Source: Bathymodiolus brooksi
Lineage: Eukaryota > Mollusca > Bivalvia > Mytilida > Modiolidae
NCBI GenBank assembly: GCA_963680875.1
Contig: OY804579.1
Location: 57,053,718-57,117,717 of the forward strand
Direction of reading: 5' to 3'
DNA: 64,000 nt
Shown here: positions 45,601 through 57,915 of the stretch, one piece after another
Layout of the letters: each line of letters begins with the position of its first letter
Numbering within the stretch: position 1 is the first letter of the stretch
The notes under the pieces: generated by a model
What the model was told of the DNA's origin: nothing
What the model saw: the letters and a program-made list of their open reading frames with translations, nothing else
Database searches by the model: none
Translations under genes and position numbers: made by a program

Positions 45601-47828
45601 AAAAATAACTGTTGGTTTGTCGTTACCTGAAAGACCTGACAAAATCACCACTAATAACACATTTTATAAGCGTTTTAAAAAAAAAAAGCTTTTTGTATTA
45701 ATAGCATATTTTACTACAAAAGAAGCATCGTTTTGGTATTTTGGAAGAAGAAGAAATAAATTGCCTTCCTAACTAACTCACTTCTCAAATTGTGGGTTGA
45801 GAAACAGCAAACTATTTTTTTTAAAGGATGGTCTTAAATATCCATATTATAAAATCTTGAAATCGTTAAATAATAAGAATTTCAAACATGACCCGATATA
45901 TTGAAAAAAGCTTCAGTAAAAATTACTTCAACTCTGTTATGCAATAAAACTTAATTAGAGTTAGTGTGCTAACAAGCTTAGGATACAACATGACCATATA
46001 AAAGACAATATATAGACAGATAATTATCATATCTGTATAGCATGTTAAACTGAAGTAACAATCTCAAGCTAGTACACAAAACATATTTATTCCTTAAGTT
46101 TCAGTACCACACACAACTCACAAGCATTAATTATTACTTTAAACCCATCAAAGTATTCTGATTATACCATAGGTCAAAGAATGAAAAAACATGAATTTTC
46201 ATCAGGGATATGATAATACTGTTTCTAATTATATAAATTTTCTTACCAGCAGATAAACTAATGGCTACCTTCTTCTTTTTTTGTATTAAATTAAGGTATA
46301 AAGTTTCCTAAAATTGTTCAACAATTACCCAATTATTACAAAAGACCTTTATCAAAAATAGTTTATTAAGAAGATGTCTGGTCAATTAAGTAGTCGTAAA
46401 CTATATAATATCTTGACACTACAAATATTTTGAGGAAATGCCTCATTAAATTCCCCATTAGAAGGGTACTACTATCTAAATCTACTTCATAAATCAACAC
46501 ATTAAAAATAATGGCTGAATCAATTACAAAACATTGAGTATAATTAGTAAGACAAAACCTCATACACTGTCAAGTTTAAAGTTCACAGGATGGCCTGATA
46601 ATGGGTGCTAAAAATTTGATGAAATTTGAAATACCAGTCATGGTCAATTCATCACAGAACATTGATGGGACTCTCTAGAAGAAATAACAATAAGAAGCCA
46701 TATGTATCAAGTAATTTAGATTCATATTTATCCTATAATTATTCTCAACCTATCAGTGAAAATCATTTACCATATAAGGCCATGCATTAACCTCAAAAAT
46801 TTATCCTGGGTAAAAAAAAAATGGGTCACTTTTGTGAAAGGTGTATGTCCACAGTCCCCCGTCAATGCAAACCAAAATAAAGAACTGTTACTTTACTTGA
46901 TCTTGTGTCTAAGTGTAATGTTGAATAGTCTCTCATGTTCATTTACATCCATATCCTTTCTCACTAACAAGTTGTAAAAAAAAACTTAAACTTTAGAATA
47001 GGAAAATTCGAGGTACACCTGAGTAGGTTATGAGAATGAATGTGGTAAATTTGGTTACATTCGATAAGAGGGGCTGTAGAATAACAATATTCTAATGACT
47101 ACATGGACATACAATACAAGATAACAGATATATTACCACTCAGCTAATGTTACATAATATTTTTTTCACCAATGTGAAATCAATATATCAATAATTGTAT
47201 ATAATCAAATATAAAAAGGCATTTTTATATCAAATTCTATTATCAACTACTTTTTTGTAATATTTTTATTAAATTACAACTGTTCATGTTAAGGTAGTTG
47301 TCAGATAACAATTATTCATTGTTTTGATTATCTCCCCTTCTCTACACTCCACTATTAAATATTACATTTATTTTTTAATAAATCTGCTTTACATGATTTT
47401 ATAATTAAATATTTGTGGATTATGTAAATATTTGTGGATTATGTGCTTCAGTCGAAATTAATACTGTAACTAATTTATTTTCTCACTTACCTTTTATTTT
47501 TGCTTACAAGCAAATTAGCATTTTGGCAACAACATTATTTTTCTATTTCATAATAATTACTGGTTAATTGATAATTATATATTCCTAATAATCAATAACA
47601 GGTCATAACATACTCTTTTATGTAATAGTTTGGCTTGGTTTATGATGCTTAATATCACAACAGCCCCCTCTACTATAATGTCATTTCACTGAATGTATAT
47701 ATTTTCACAATAATGTTCCCTATGAGAATTCAACAAAATTAAATCAATCCCTATTAGTAGTTTGTGCAGATTTAACTGCTTAACTATAACAACCCCTCCC
47801 CCCCCCCCCCCCTCTAAAAACTCTAAAA
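45601..47828. other. AT-rich non-coding region
   Basis: Includes a two-copy repeat of 19 bp near 47407-47445 ('atatttgtggattatgt') and a run of C near 47797. No gene recognised. Confidence 0.45.
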
Positions 47829-47982
47829 ATTATGTGATAAACTTTGTCAGTGACTTACGATAGGTCAGTGGTTTTCTCCGGGTGCTCCGGTTTCCTCCAC
47901 CAATAAAACTGACCGCCACGATATAACTGGAATATTGTTGAAAGTGGCATTAAATACCATAAACCTAAACCTTAACCCCCTA
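47829..47982 (+). repeat. SINE family A, 5'-truncated copy
   Basis: Starts at 'attatgtgataaactttgtc', well conserved body ('ctccaccaataaaactgacc') and tail 'ccataaacctaaaccttaac'. Confidence 0.8.
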
Positions 47983-50145
47983 AATTTAATTGCAAGACCG
48001 ATGTATTGTTCTCAATTTATAGAACTGAATAATAAATTACATAGAAATTTTTATTATTAATAATAAAGGCCTTGAGTTAAATACACAGAAAAAAAATTGA
48101 TGCAAATAAATTTTAATCAAACTTAATTAACAAGCAAGTTTAAAAATTTATCAATTGTAAGAAAACGGAAATACTAGTGAAAACAATTTCTTAATTTCAA
48201 ACATCTTATACCAATAAAAAAAATTCTTTTCTTCTTTTTGTTTTGTTTTGAGGACATGAACAATTAGGTTTATGATATGTCAATATGTTTATAAAGCTAG
48301 GTGATTTAAACTTTTTACAACTGTAAATATTTATTTACTGATAAAATAAACAATAAATAGGTCAACATTGTAAACATCACAGATATTAGGGGGAGATATC
48401 ATTGTTAATTTCACCCTAATTTAAATGACATTAATTCAACCTAAGTGACATGAGGTGACAATGATAAAAGGGGGTTCAAATTCATTTAAAGAAATCAGAA
48501 TATAATACATAATATTCTGACACTTTTCTCTCTTCTTATTTACTTTACATTATTTTGTTTTCCATTGTTTATGGGTCAAATAGTTTATTGCAGTGAAAAC
48601 CACATACTTATGGAGCCAGGAAAATGAAATTTAATTGTCAAAGGTTCACTAACAATGGTTTTCATTTTTTTATATAACTTTAAAGATTCCAAATGTATTT
48701 ATTTTTGACATTTTAACAATCTTAATCAAATTTAATCTAATTTAATCTAATTCAACTTACTATAAATTTTAATTCTTGACAGGTATTATATATGCAAAAA
48801 TATGAGTCACACGTTCAAAGGAAATTAACACTACAAAATCTATATAAGATAGGGTACATGTGTATCAATAATTATGTGTTATTTTTTGTAATAATTTACA
48901 AATATTATAGTTTGAGTTTATAGCTGCATTTGTGTCAATTTTCAGGTATAGTACATAAAACCAGAAAAAATAAAAATATAACACTTACAGAAAACTTTCA
49001 GGAATTCCATGTTGTTTCTTTGGTGGTCAAGAGAGGTGTGACCACTCATGTGCAACATCCTTAGCCATTATCTATCAGTAGAGTGTCCATATCAGTTCTT
49101 CTATATCTCTAGAGGATAACAAAAGTACTTGATGTAAACACTAGGGATTTAATTATCTAAAGCATGTTATACTGAAATATAATAAACAAGGATACAAGGA
49201 GATCACATTCATTTTAACTTTTCAAATAACCACTTAAAAAGCTTGAAACAATGACCTTTAAAACTATTAAGTTTTTCAAAGAAATAGGTTAATAAAATAA
49301 AAATTCCTTGCGAAATAAACAAAAACTTGTTTCACAGCTGATAGTATTTTCTTAAATCTATCACTCTCCCACTTTTAAAATGGCTACATATAACCCTGAT
49401 ATAATCTGATGGTGTTATGTTAAGGCACTGTTTACTCTGTTTATGCTTCTAGATTCAGAACAATTTAAAGTGAGATTGGTTCAAAAATAGATAAATCTTA
49501 CTCAAAGTGTACAGTAAATGCCTTAGAAAGAATAGGAAGCAATGTTAAAAAGACTCCACCTCCCAATGTTAATCTAAAATAAATCTAACATATAAGTGTA
49601 AACACAATAAATCTTATATTTATTTATAAATGTATCAAGTGAAATACTATAAAAGTTCATGTGTACTATGTAATATAATACGGTGACCACCGTGTTATTT
49701 CCTTTGACTGATCTTTGACTGATAATAAAAATTCATCAGGACAATACATAAATGATGACTTTCACCATGGTTCTAACTTTCTAACTTGATAAATGCACAT
49801 TTTTGTGTTTGTCCCAAGCCAGGACCTAGATTTCCACTGTCATATGCCATGGTCTATTTTTGTGTTCTTCTTTATAGTTCCGCACTCCATCAACATACTG
49901 ATGATAACGTGCAGTGCACTGATGTCGCTATGTGCAGTGAGTTAAGGTGATAGGTGATTGTACGTTTTGTTGATATTGGTGGAATTGTTGACCATCACTG
50001 TTTAATTTTTCTTTTCATAGCAATACTCTCTGTATTTGTCTTATTTTCAATCTCAAAAATCAGGGTCAATCAGTTTATTTCATACTTTTTCTCATACAGC
50101 TTAATTAAATATTTGAGAAATAAAGCATAAGAAACAAGTATAACA
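47983..50145. other. AT-rich non-coding region
   Basis: Holds the candidate exon at 48989-49108 and, at 49791-50005, a second copy of the dispersed 'caagccaggacctaga ... gttgaccatcactgttt' repeat. No open coding region recognised. Confidence 0.45.
48989..49108 (-). other. Candidate 120-bp upstream exon (possible 5' UTR exon of CSGALNACT)
   Basis: On the minus strand, TTTTGTTATCCTCTAG at the left edge is a plausible 3' splice site and TCT/GTAAGTG at the right edge a strong 5' splice site. The exon body has mixed base composition unlike its AT-rich surroundings. It carries an ATG followed by a short frame ending in TGA, as expected of a 5' UTR with a small upstream ORF. Same strand as CSGALNACT and about 45 kb from its coding exon. 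Confidence 0.35.
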
Positions 50146-50404
50146 GCATTAGGGTGTTTAACACCACATTCAACAATATTTTAGTTATTTGTGGTGGTCA
50201 GCTTATAATGGTGGAGGAAACCGGGATATACAAAGAAAACCAGACCTGTCGCAAGTCACTGACGAACTTTATCACATAATGTTGTACCGAGTACACGTCG
50301 CCATAAGCAGGATTCGAACTCACAACTTTTGTGGTGATAGACACTGATTACATAGGTAGATGTAAAATCAAACTACCATACGATCACGGCAACAACGGCC
50401 CTCA
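50146..50404 (-). repeat. SINE family A, full-length copy
   Basis: Tail 'gggtgtttaacaccacattc', B-box region 'gcaggattcgaactcacaac' and A-box region present. Flanking 'acaagtataa' at both sides is the probable target-site duplication. Confidence 0.85.
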
Positions 50405-50444
50405 CAAGTATAATATCAGGAGATAATACTTACTAAAGATACTT

Positions 50445-50616
50445 TTCTACCTTTCGATACTAATTAATCCTTGAACACCAGATAACAACAGGGATACAGA
50501 TTAATATAAGTATAACCACTTGTTTCCGAATCCTATTGATTAATTTAAATGTCTATATAATTTATATGTGTATTATCATAATGTGTAATATTGAATTAAT
50601 TAATAAAATATGTTTA
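50445..50616. mobile_element. Short retroelement E, longer copy with 14-bp target-site duplication
   Basis: Flanked by TACTAAAGATACTT at 50431-50444 and 50617-50630. Contains everything in the copy at 21651-21796 plus about 30 further bases on the left ('ttctacctttcgatact'). Inserted just beside a SINE. No poly(A) tail; the right end is 'ttaattaataaaatatg' then 'tttat'. Confidence 0.8.
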
Positions 50617-50630
50617 TACTAAAGATACTT

Positions 50631-53284
50631 CCACCTCATTTTACCTTTTAAGTAAGGTAAAAATTTTATTAGAACAAAACATGATTTAAAATATTGTTCT
50701 TCTGTTTCCAGAGTTGCTAGGTACTTCCAGTACATTTACCAAAGAGGAAATTAATATATTTAGATATCCAATTGTCTATGTCACAGCTATTGTTCTTCTG
50801 AAATGTAAGCTTGCTAGGAACTTTATACTGTCAGAGTGAAAACAAATGACATGAATGTTAACCTTACCAGCAAATACATATGGTTTGATATGCAAGCTTG
50901 AGATTTTATATAGCCTTCTAGCCAAGGACATTTAAAAATAGCCCAGTGGTTTCATAGATCACGTTGAAAGTAAATATTTCTACTATTAGTAATGGCAGCC
51001 ATCTTTGATAGAGGACAGGACTGATGGCAATAGTTTTGAAAGAGGACCAAGGAACATTCCTGCCAAGTTTAATTTAATTTGGTCCAGTTGTTTCTGAGAA
51101 ATAAATTTTAAATGAAATTCGATCAAAATAGGCTTAATTTGCATATTGACCCAAAATTGTCAAAATAAGAAACTGTACTGAAAAAAACTGGAATATATGT
51201 TAAACCATTCATTACCATATCCCTTCTATTTAGATTTTAGGTCATTCTAATAAAAATGCATAAGTAATAGCTATTTAAAGAAAATTTCTATTTTTAGTAA
51301 CAGCATCAATCTTTGATAGAGGGTGGGGCTGCCAGACCATTCCATTCAATTTCGGTTTAAATGGATCACATGGTTACTGAGAAATACATTTTCAAATGAA
51401 TTTTGATCAAGTCAAGTTTAATTTGCAAAATTACAATGTCACAGAAAACCCAGAATATATGTTAAACAGCTCATTATCATATACCTAAATTACAATATGA
51501 AACATAGAAGAATTGGCTATTTCCAGAATATTTCTATTTTAAGTAACTGTGGTCATTGATGGTAGGTGGGGCTGTCGGAAACAGCATAAGAGAAAGACAG
51601 AGAACATGACTTCATTATTTCAATAGTAATGATAACATAAGTGTTTTTCATCCTTATTCTTCATAGAGATAATGCCCACATAGTTATTTTGAGATTTAAA
51701 AAAAACACAAAGATAAGTCTGCTGTTTTTGATTGGTTAAGATGGTTACTTTATTATCTTGTGAACGACAGAAAATCTGAGGTAATAATAATAACCTCTTC
51801 ATTCAAGGAAATGATTAATTTCCTTACAAAATTGTCATTTAAAATTTTGTCTGTCAATCTGTTACATGAATTTAATTTTCTTATTAAAAAAAACCTGTCA
51901 ATTTAAAACAATGAACTAAATTGTATATATGTATTTATTACCTTAACTGTATAAGAGTATGTAATAGATGAATAAATCAGCTGTTGATACATCTACCTAC
52001 AAAATATCATAACAAGTTGGTAAGGTAGATTGAGTTATCTCCCGTAGTCCATTAGAACTGGTAAAATAATTTTATTCTTTCATAATAAATAATAATAAGA
52101 AAAAAAAAGGAAAAAATACAAGATTTTGAAAGTTATTGTATCTGTTGTATATCAGTTGTAACTGCATTAAAGATATAATACATGTATATAAGTCCTGGCA
52201 ATAGTGAATCTGCTATAACGATTTTGTTATTGTTATAAATTGTATGTGTTGTTAAAAATGTAAATAAAAGTTATAAATTGTATGTGTTGTTAAAAATGTA
52301 AATAAAAATACAACTACAATATCCCTATCATTGTCACTACAATGTGTATTCAGTCAGAAGTTCTTAAGACTAATATTGTAAATGATGGATATCGTTGATC
52401 TGATGATAATACATGTAGTATGTAAACTTAGCATGGTTACTTGAAGTGCATGTAAAGGCTGAGTCTAGGTCAGTCCCAACAATGGTACTGTTGTTTTTCT
52501 TTGATTAACATCATGGAACAATAAGTAAACTTAGCTAGGACTGGATGAACTGAAAGTCAGAATGACCCGTTCTAGTACATGTGTACAACAAGACATAAAC
52601 AATATCTATACCAAAACATAATTTGTTTTTGCCATGATATAGCTGAAAGATTGCCTATTTGGCATAAAATAATGTTCGCTCAATCAGATACTCTTGAATT
52701 CAAACTTTATCTAAGTTATCAAGAACCATAGAATGATCTTTCATTTTTAACTGGAGCTATGCAGTCATCTTAAGATTCTCAACCAGCATATAAAACAAAG
52801 GGAACTTCTACTATGATCTTTGTGTGTTTTTACTGTTACCCTTCCGGAGCACCTGAGTTCACCTCCAGTTTTTAGTGAGGTTCTTTAGTTTTCTTTATAG
52901 TGTTTTGTAGATCGCTGTTTGTCCTTTTGTCCTTTTTATTTTGGTCATTTTGTTGTCTGTCTATCTTTGATTTACGGATTCTGATTATCTCGTTGGTATC
53001 TTCAAATTCTTCTTACTTTAATCAGTCTACAGTACTTTCTGAAAAGATTTCTAAAATTTTAAAAAATCAATAATTTCAAGGTGTAATATAATTAACATTA
53101 ACTGTTTATTAGAAATATTTTATAATTTTATCTGGTGATCAACTAAGCATATAACAACATCCTGGTTCTGTTATGGGGTCACATTTCAAATAACCAATCA
53201 ACATCTACAGTATAGCCTACATGATTTGAACATGCTGGTCATCTTCTGCACTTGGGTCAAAATTTTGCTATATGGAAGAGTTAA
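50631..53284. other. AT-rich region with decayed tandem blocks
   Basis: 50930-51560 holds about three diverged units with 'gccatctttgatagagg' or variants. 52232-52307 is a two-copy 38-bp repeat ('ttataaattgtatgtgttg'). 52842-52995 ('cttccggagcacctgagtt') resembles a retroelement-derived sequence common in bivalves. No gene recognised. Confidence 0.5.
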
Positions 53285-53444
53285 GAAATAATTCATGCCA
53301 GCCATACTTTATTGTTATTCAAATATGGGTAGGCATTATATTCATGAGATTTAACCTCTCGCTATCGCTCGGGTTAAATATTCATGAATATAATGCCTAC
53401 CCATATTTGAATAACAATAAAGTATGGCCGGCATGAATTATTTC
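53285..53444. mobile_element. 160-bp hairpin MITE
   Basis: Arms of about 70 bases: 'gaaataattcatgcc' to 'taggcattatattcatga' on the left, their reverse complement on the right, and the loop 'ctatcgctc' flanked by 'ttaacctc' and 'gggttaa'. Nearly perfect pairing. Confidence 0.8.
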
Positions 53445-54521
53445 AATTCTAATAGGACAAATAAGGTAATTTTAAAATTCGAGGCGGTCAAGGTGATGCG
53501 CTGGTAGTGGCTATTCCATCAATCTCCTATGGAATTTTAAAAATGGTAAAATTGGGAATTAGAGATTGAAAGCGAAATTGTGGTTGAAACTGTTGCTTAA
53601 AATACCGAAAAGAATTTTATTGACAAGGTTCAATATAAATTTTATTACAAAAAAACAACTTTAAATGATTAACAACGAAATTACCAGTTGAACACAGCCA
53701 GTCGGTTCAGAGATAGAGGGAGATAAACATGGAGACAGTGAATGAAAGGTACGTAAATAAAATGTTTATTCCTGGTTTACGATGTTAAATGTGAAGGTTC
53801 CTCCCGAAATATTAGCATATTTTTAGATAAACAATAATAGAAAATCACTAACCATGAAGAATTTTCTGAAAATAGTCAGTGTTTATGTAGGTGTTTTTTT
53901 TAGCTCAGCGCACATGTGTGGCCTATATTTGATTGTTATTCAAATATGCCTTTATTTGTATACCGAATACGAGATGTCATATTAGAATACCAAATATCAT
54001 TCATCTTAGTTTGTACTTCATGTGATTCATTCATAACAGATATCTCATCTCATCAAAATTATGAATTTATGAAAGAAAATATTTTTTCAAATAAAAAATT
54101 TATTCTATTTTATGCAATATCAGCACTAATGGTACCATCTTTACTGTTTTTTCTTTGACTGTTCATAGAAATGGGTTTTAAAAAGTAAAAGTATTCTTAC
54201 GACATCTTTTTTTTTTATTCCGAAATGTATTGCGACAATTCATATCCTAATTGTCAAACATTTGCTTAGAGTTCTCAAAACCAGCTATCAGAAGTGGAAA
54301 AGATGTACCCAAGTTTTTTTTATATTTGCCAAAATTCTAACATTTGATAAGCGATGTTATAGTGCATAGTGCATAGGAAATCGACCTTGTGCAGAGAGCT
54401 CTGCAAATATTAGAATTTATTATGTGTATGCCTAAAATAAATTTTGCAAAATTTGACATGCAGTTTCATCAGTTAACTTGAAGAATATTTTGTCAATAGT
54501 GAGATTTTCATTGTAATAAAA
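53445..54521. other. Mixed-composition region around the candidate plus-strand exon
   Basis: 53445-53560 contains several CG dinucleotides, unusual here. An 80-residue frame at 53916-54158 opens with GTG and has no recognisable motif; it is not called. Confidence 0.35.
53728..53748 (+). CDS. Candidate first coding exon, METVNE followed by a 5' splice site
   Basis: An ATG in good context (A at -3, G at +4) opens a seven-codon stretch that ends in AAAG/GTACGTAAAT, a good 5' splice site. The upstream 300 bases (from about 53440) are somewhat richer in CG dinucleotides than the neighbourhood, as a promoter might be. No downstream partner exon could be identified with confidence. One possible acceptor lies at 53902 (GTTTTTTTTAG), but the joined frame stops after about 30 residues. 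Chance resemblance is quite possible. Confidence 0.22.
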
Positions 54522-54523
54522 TA

Positions 54524-54701
54524 CAGACAAACCTGTATTAAGAGTCACCATGGACAAAAAAAAAAGACGAGCTTTCAAGACAGGAGACCTCTTAAAAGAG
54601 GTTCAATTCATATGAAATTTCCTATGACAGGACAAGGAAAAGGAGACCTTTTAATACAAGTGACTGCTTAATAGAAGTGACCGCATAGACAGGTTTGACT
54701 G
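54524..54701. mobile_element. TA-flanked MITE, family 1
   Basis: TA/CAGACAAACCTGTATTAAG to ACAGGTTTGACTG/TG: the right target site has changed from TA to TG. 178 bp. Confidence 0.75.
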
Positions 54702-55080
54702 TGTTATGAAAATCAGTCACACAAGTTAATCGAAGGTTACATCATGGAGATAATGAAAACAGTATTGTCATATATAGAACCACAAAATTTGCAGTTATAA
54801 ATAGAAACCAATCAATTCCAGTTAATGATGCATGAAAAACATGTCTAGTTTTTAGGTGACAAATAACTGTCCGATATGACATATAAACCTCATAAGTTCA
54901 TGATAAATATATATATAAAATATAATTGATTCATAAAGAAAGTTATTGAGAATATAACTGCATGTACCAAGGTAATAACATAAAATTGACGTAAACTGAA
55001 TAATTTTAAATGAAGACATGATCCACACATCTTTTCAGATATCCAGTTGTAATCTTTCTTCTATTATGAATAAGGGACCG

Positions 55081-55338
55081 TCCTGGTCGTGATCGTATGG
55101 TAGTTGGGTTTACAACTACCTGTGCAATCAGTGCCTATCACCACTAAAGTTGTGAGTTCGAACCTCGTTCATGGCGAGATGTACTCGATAAAACATTATG
55201 TGATAAAGTTTGTCAGTGAATTGCAATAAGTCAGTGGTTTTCTCCGGGTACTCCTGTTTCCTCCAGCAATAAAACTGACCGCCAAGATATAACTGATATA
55301 TTGTTGAAAGTGGCGTTAAACACTATAAACCAAACCAT
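55081..55338 (+). repeat. SINE family A, full-length plus-strand copy
   Basis: tRNA-like head 'gtgatcgtatggtagttggg' and B box 'gagttcgaacctcg', then body and tail 'gttaaacactataaaccaaa'. Flanking 'tctattatgaata' and 'tctattattaata' is the likely target-site duplication. Confidence 0.88.
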
Positions 55339-55789
55339 CTATTATTAATATTGTTCTAGTCTCAGCACCATATAATAGCATGTCTGATGAATCCTTTATA
55401 AAGAATACCTGCAATGTTCCGAGCTATGGTTGAATCTTGATGCAACGAAGGCGACATCAATTTTAAATCTGTAATCATTTTCCAGAACATTCTTTCCTTT
55501 ACAATTCATGTCTATTATTTAAGGTATTAAATGGCTGTAGCTATCTGTCTAGTTTCATCTGAAATAGACAATGTAAATTAAATAGCTGCAAACACAGTTC
55601 CACTTCAGCAACAAAATTAGGTAAATGTCCATCGAACGACAATTTGTGTACAATGTACAGTGTTGGTATCTGTAGATTTTTACATTTTCTCTTAAATATT
55701 TTTACTTATGGTAATGGGCAATTGAAATTTATGATTGACATGGAAAGCACCAAACTTTGCAAAGCTGGAGAATAATCCAATGGCAATGA

Positions 55790-56539
55790 TAATTCATGTA
55801 CCATAGTATTAGTACATGGATGCCCCCGTTTCCACTTAAAAGTAAACATGGGCATAACTCTGAAACTATAAAAAGGAATATTAACAAAATTTGAACTTGG
55901 CCTGTGTATTGTGGCAAAAAACAATTTGCCACAGTAAACTAGAGCACGGAAACCAAAAATTTGCCATTTTTCAATTTAGAGGCATAACTCTGGAATCATA
56001 AAAGGAATAATTACCAAAAACCCTGACCAGTATATTGTGGTAAAAATATTGATGTTTTGCATTTCGAATGATTTGCATAAGCAGTACTAAAGTTATTGAG
56101 CAGGAACATGAGAAATTGATATCTTTTCAGCAAAAAGGGGCATAACCTCAAAACAAACAAATTGGTAAGGAATAAAAAGGCAACCTTGCTTTAACGGAGT
56201 CTGACATTGTGTATAAATTTCAAATGATTTGCTAAAAAGGCACTTAAATTATTGAACAAAAACCTGAGAAATTGATCTTTGTTGTAGAAAGGAAAAAGTG
56301 GCAAGTCAGAAATCGAATTTGGCCTTCATTTCATAGTCTCTGACCTTGTGCATCAATATCAAATGAATTGCTAATGGGAACTTGCTATTGAGCGGAAACC
56401 TGAGAAATCTGTATTTTTTTTAGAAATCAAGGGGCATAACTACATAACAGAAAAAGTAACAAAGTACAAAATAGATCTTGGTCTGCCTTTTATGATCCCT
56501 GACCTAGTGTATAAATTTCTCAAATGATTTGCTTAAAAG
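55790..56539. repeat. Degenerate tandem 'gggcataactc' block
   Basis: About five diverged units of roughly 120-150 bp, each with 'ggcataactctgaaac' or similar and 'ttgtgtataaatttcaaatg'. Non-coding, of a type frequent in bivalve DNA. Confidence 0.6.
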
Positions 56540-57915
56540 AAACTAAAAAAAGCTAAAGGGGGTGATTCTAGTAATGATAATTCCGAAGGTCCGACTGAGC
56601 CGGCACAAGGTCCCACACCAGCAATATTATTAGAAGAAGCAACAGGGAGTAGTACAGTGACAATTCAGCCATTGAGCGAGTCGGAGACTGTAGCGAAATG
56701 CAGAATTCAGCCTGCAAAATATGATTTGAAAATCGTTAGACAACCAAATGAGTCTGAAAAACTAGAACTGTTAAAATGTAATTGGACTGTGAAGGTTATT
56801 GTTCTGTGTGGTAGGCAAAATATTGCACTAAGAGGCCACACTGAGGAAAAAAGCAATTTTATGGCTCTTGTTAATTTTAGGGCAGAAACCTATTTGGTCT
56901 TAGCGTAGCATTTAAAGCAAAGTCCCCCAAATTCTAGATATTCATCTCCTCAAATTCAAAATGAATTGATTAAACTTTGTGGGAACCAAATTCGAGAAAA
57001 TATAATAAAAGAATGTAACGAAGCCATGTTTTTCAGTGTGATTGCCGATGAAGTTACAGATAAATCTACTACGGAACAAATTTCTATTTGCGTTCGTTTT
57101 GTGGGAAAGAATAGTAATGGTGAATTGTATTTAAAAGAGTCTTTTGTTTGTTTGTTTTGCGGAAGCTAGCTCAACTTCTGGAGAATATATTGCCCAAAAA
57201 ATCGTAGATAAATTTAATGAATTTGGTTTAGTCATTGATAATTTGAGAAGTCAGGGGTATGATGGGTCTGGAAACATGGCAGGCAAGTTTTCTGGGGTCC
57301 AAGCACGAATAAAACAAATAGTTCCATCTGCAGAATATGTACATTGCTATGCTCATTGTCTAAATTTGTCTGTTGTTAAATCCTGTCAACTTCTGTTAAT
57401 AAGAAATTTGATGGATACAGTGAAGGAAATTTCCTATGCTTTTTCATATTCTGCTAAAAGAACTGGTAGATTCAAAACTTTTCTCAAAGGTGCAGACGAT
57501 GACACGACGGAAGCTTTAGAAGGTAGACGAAAAATCAAAGGTTTGTGTGAAATACGTTGGTCTAGTAGGGCTGATGCCTTACATACGTTCAAAGCTGCAT
57601 ATCAACTGATAATAGACACGCTAGATGATTTGGCGACAGACGGTGACAAAAATGCAATTGAATTCAAGCGTGCAATGCAAGATTTTGGCTTTCTGGTGTG
57701 CTTGGTAGTTTGTGAGCATGTTCTACAAATAAGTTTGAAGCTGTCCGATGCTCTGCAAATTCCTTCCCTAGATCTTGTGGCAGCAGCCACAGAAGCAGAT
57801 GATGTCGTTAACATGTTAAGACACATACGTGGTGATGAAAATATCTGGAGAGAGTTGTATGAAGAGATCAAACGATTGGCCAATAGTCAAAATATTGAGC
57901 CAACCAAACCATGTA
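56540..57915 (+). pseudogene. hAT-type transposase / ZMYM1-like gene, broken
   Basis: Open from about 56537 with an acidic N-terminal part, then KVIVLCGRQNIALRGHTEE, characteristic of DUF4371-type hAT transposases and ZMYM1-like proteins. A TAG stop at 56906-56908 interrupts the next block, which continues in frame (NSRYSSPQIQNELIKLCG, FFSVIADEVTDKSTTEQ). At about 57145-57155 a four-base 'gttt' duplication shifts the frame. The new frame continues the same domain: AEASSTSGEYIAQKI, GYDGSGNMAG, YVHCYAHCLNLSV, IRWSSRADAL. The expected segment between the N-terminal part and KVIVLCG seems deleted. The family's C-terminal dimerisation region is absent; the frame runs into a minisatellite instead. 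Confidence 0.85.

Noticed and set aside
47470..47500. Minus-strand donor AAAG/GTAAGTGAG
   Set aside because: No acceptor with a pyrimidine tract at a sensible distance upstream.
53916..54158. 80-residue frame opening with GTG
   Set aside because: Non-ATG start, no motif, and its frame does not fit the candidate exon at 53728-53748.
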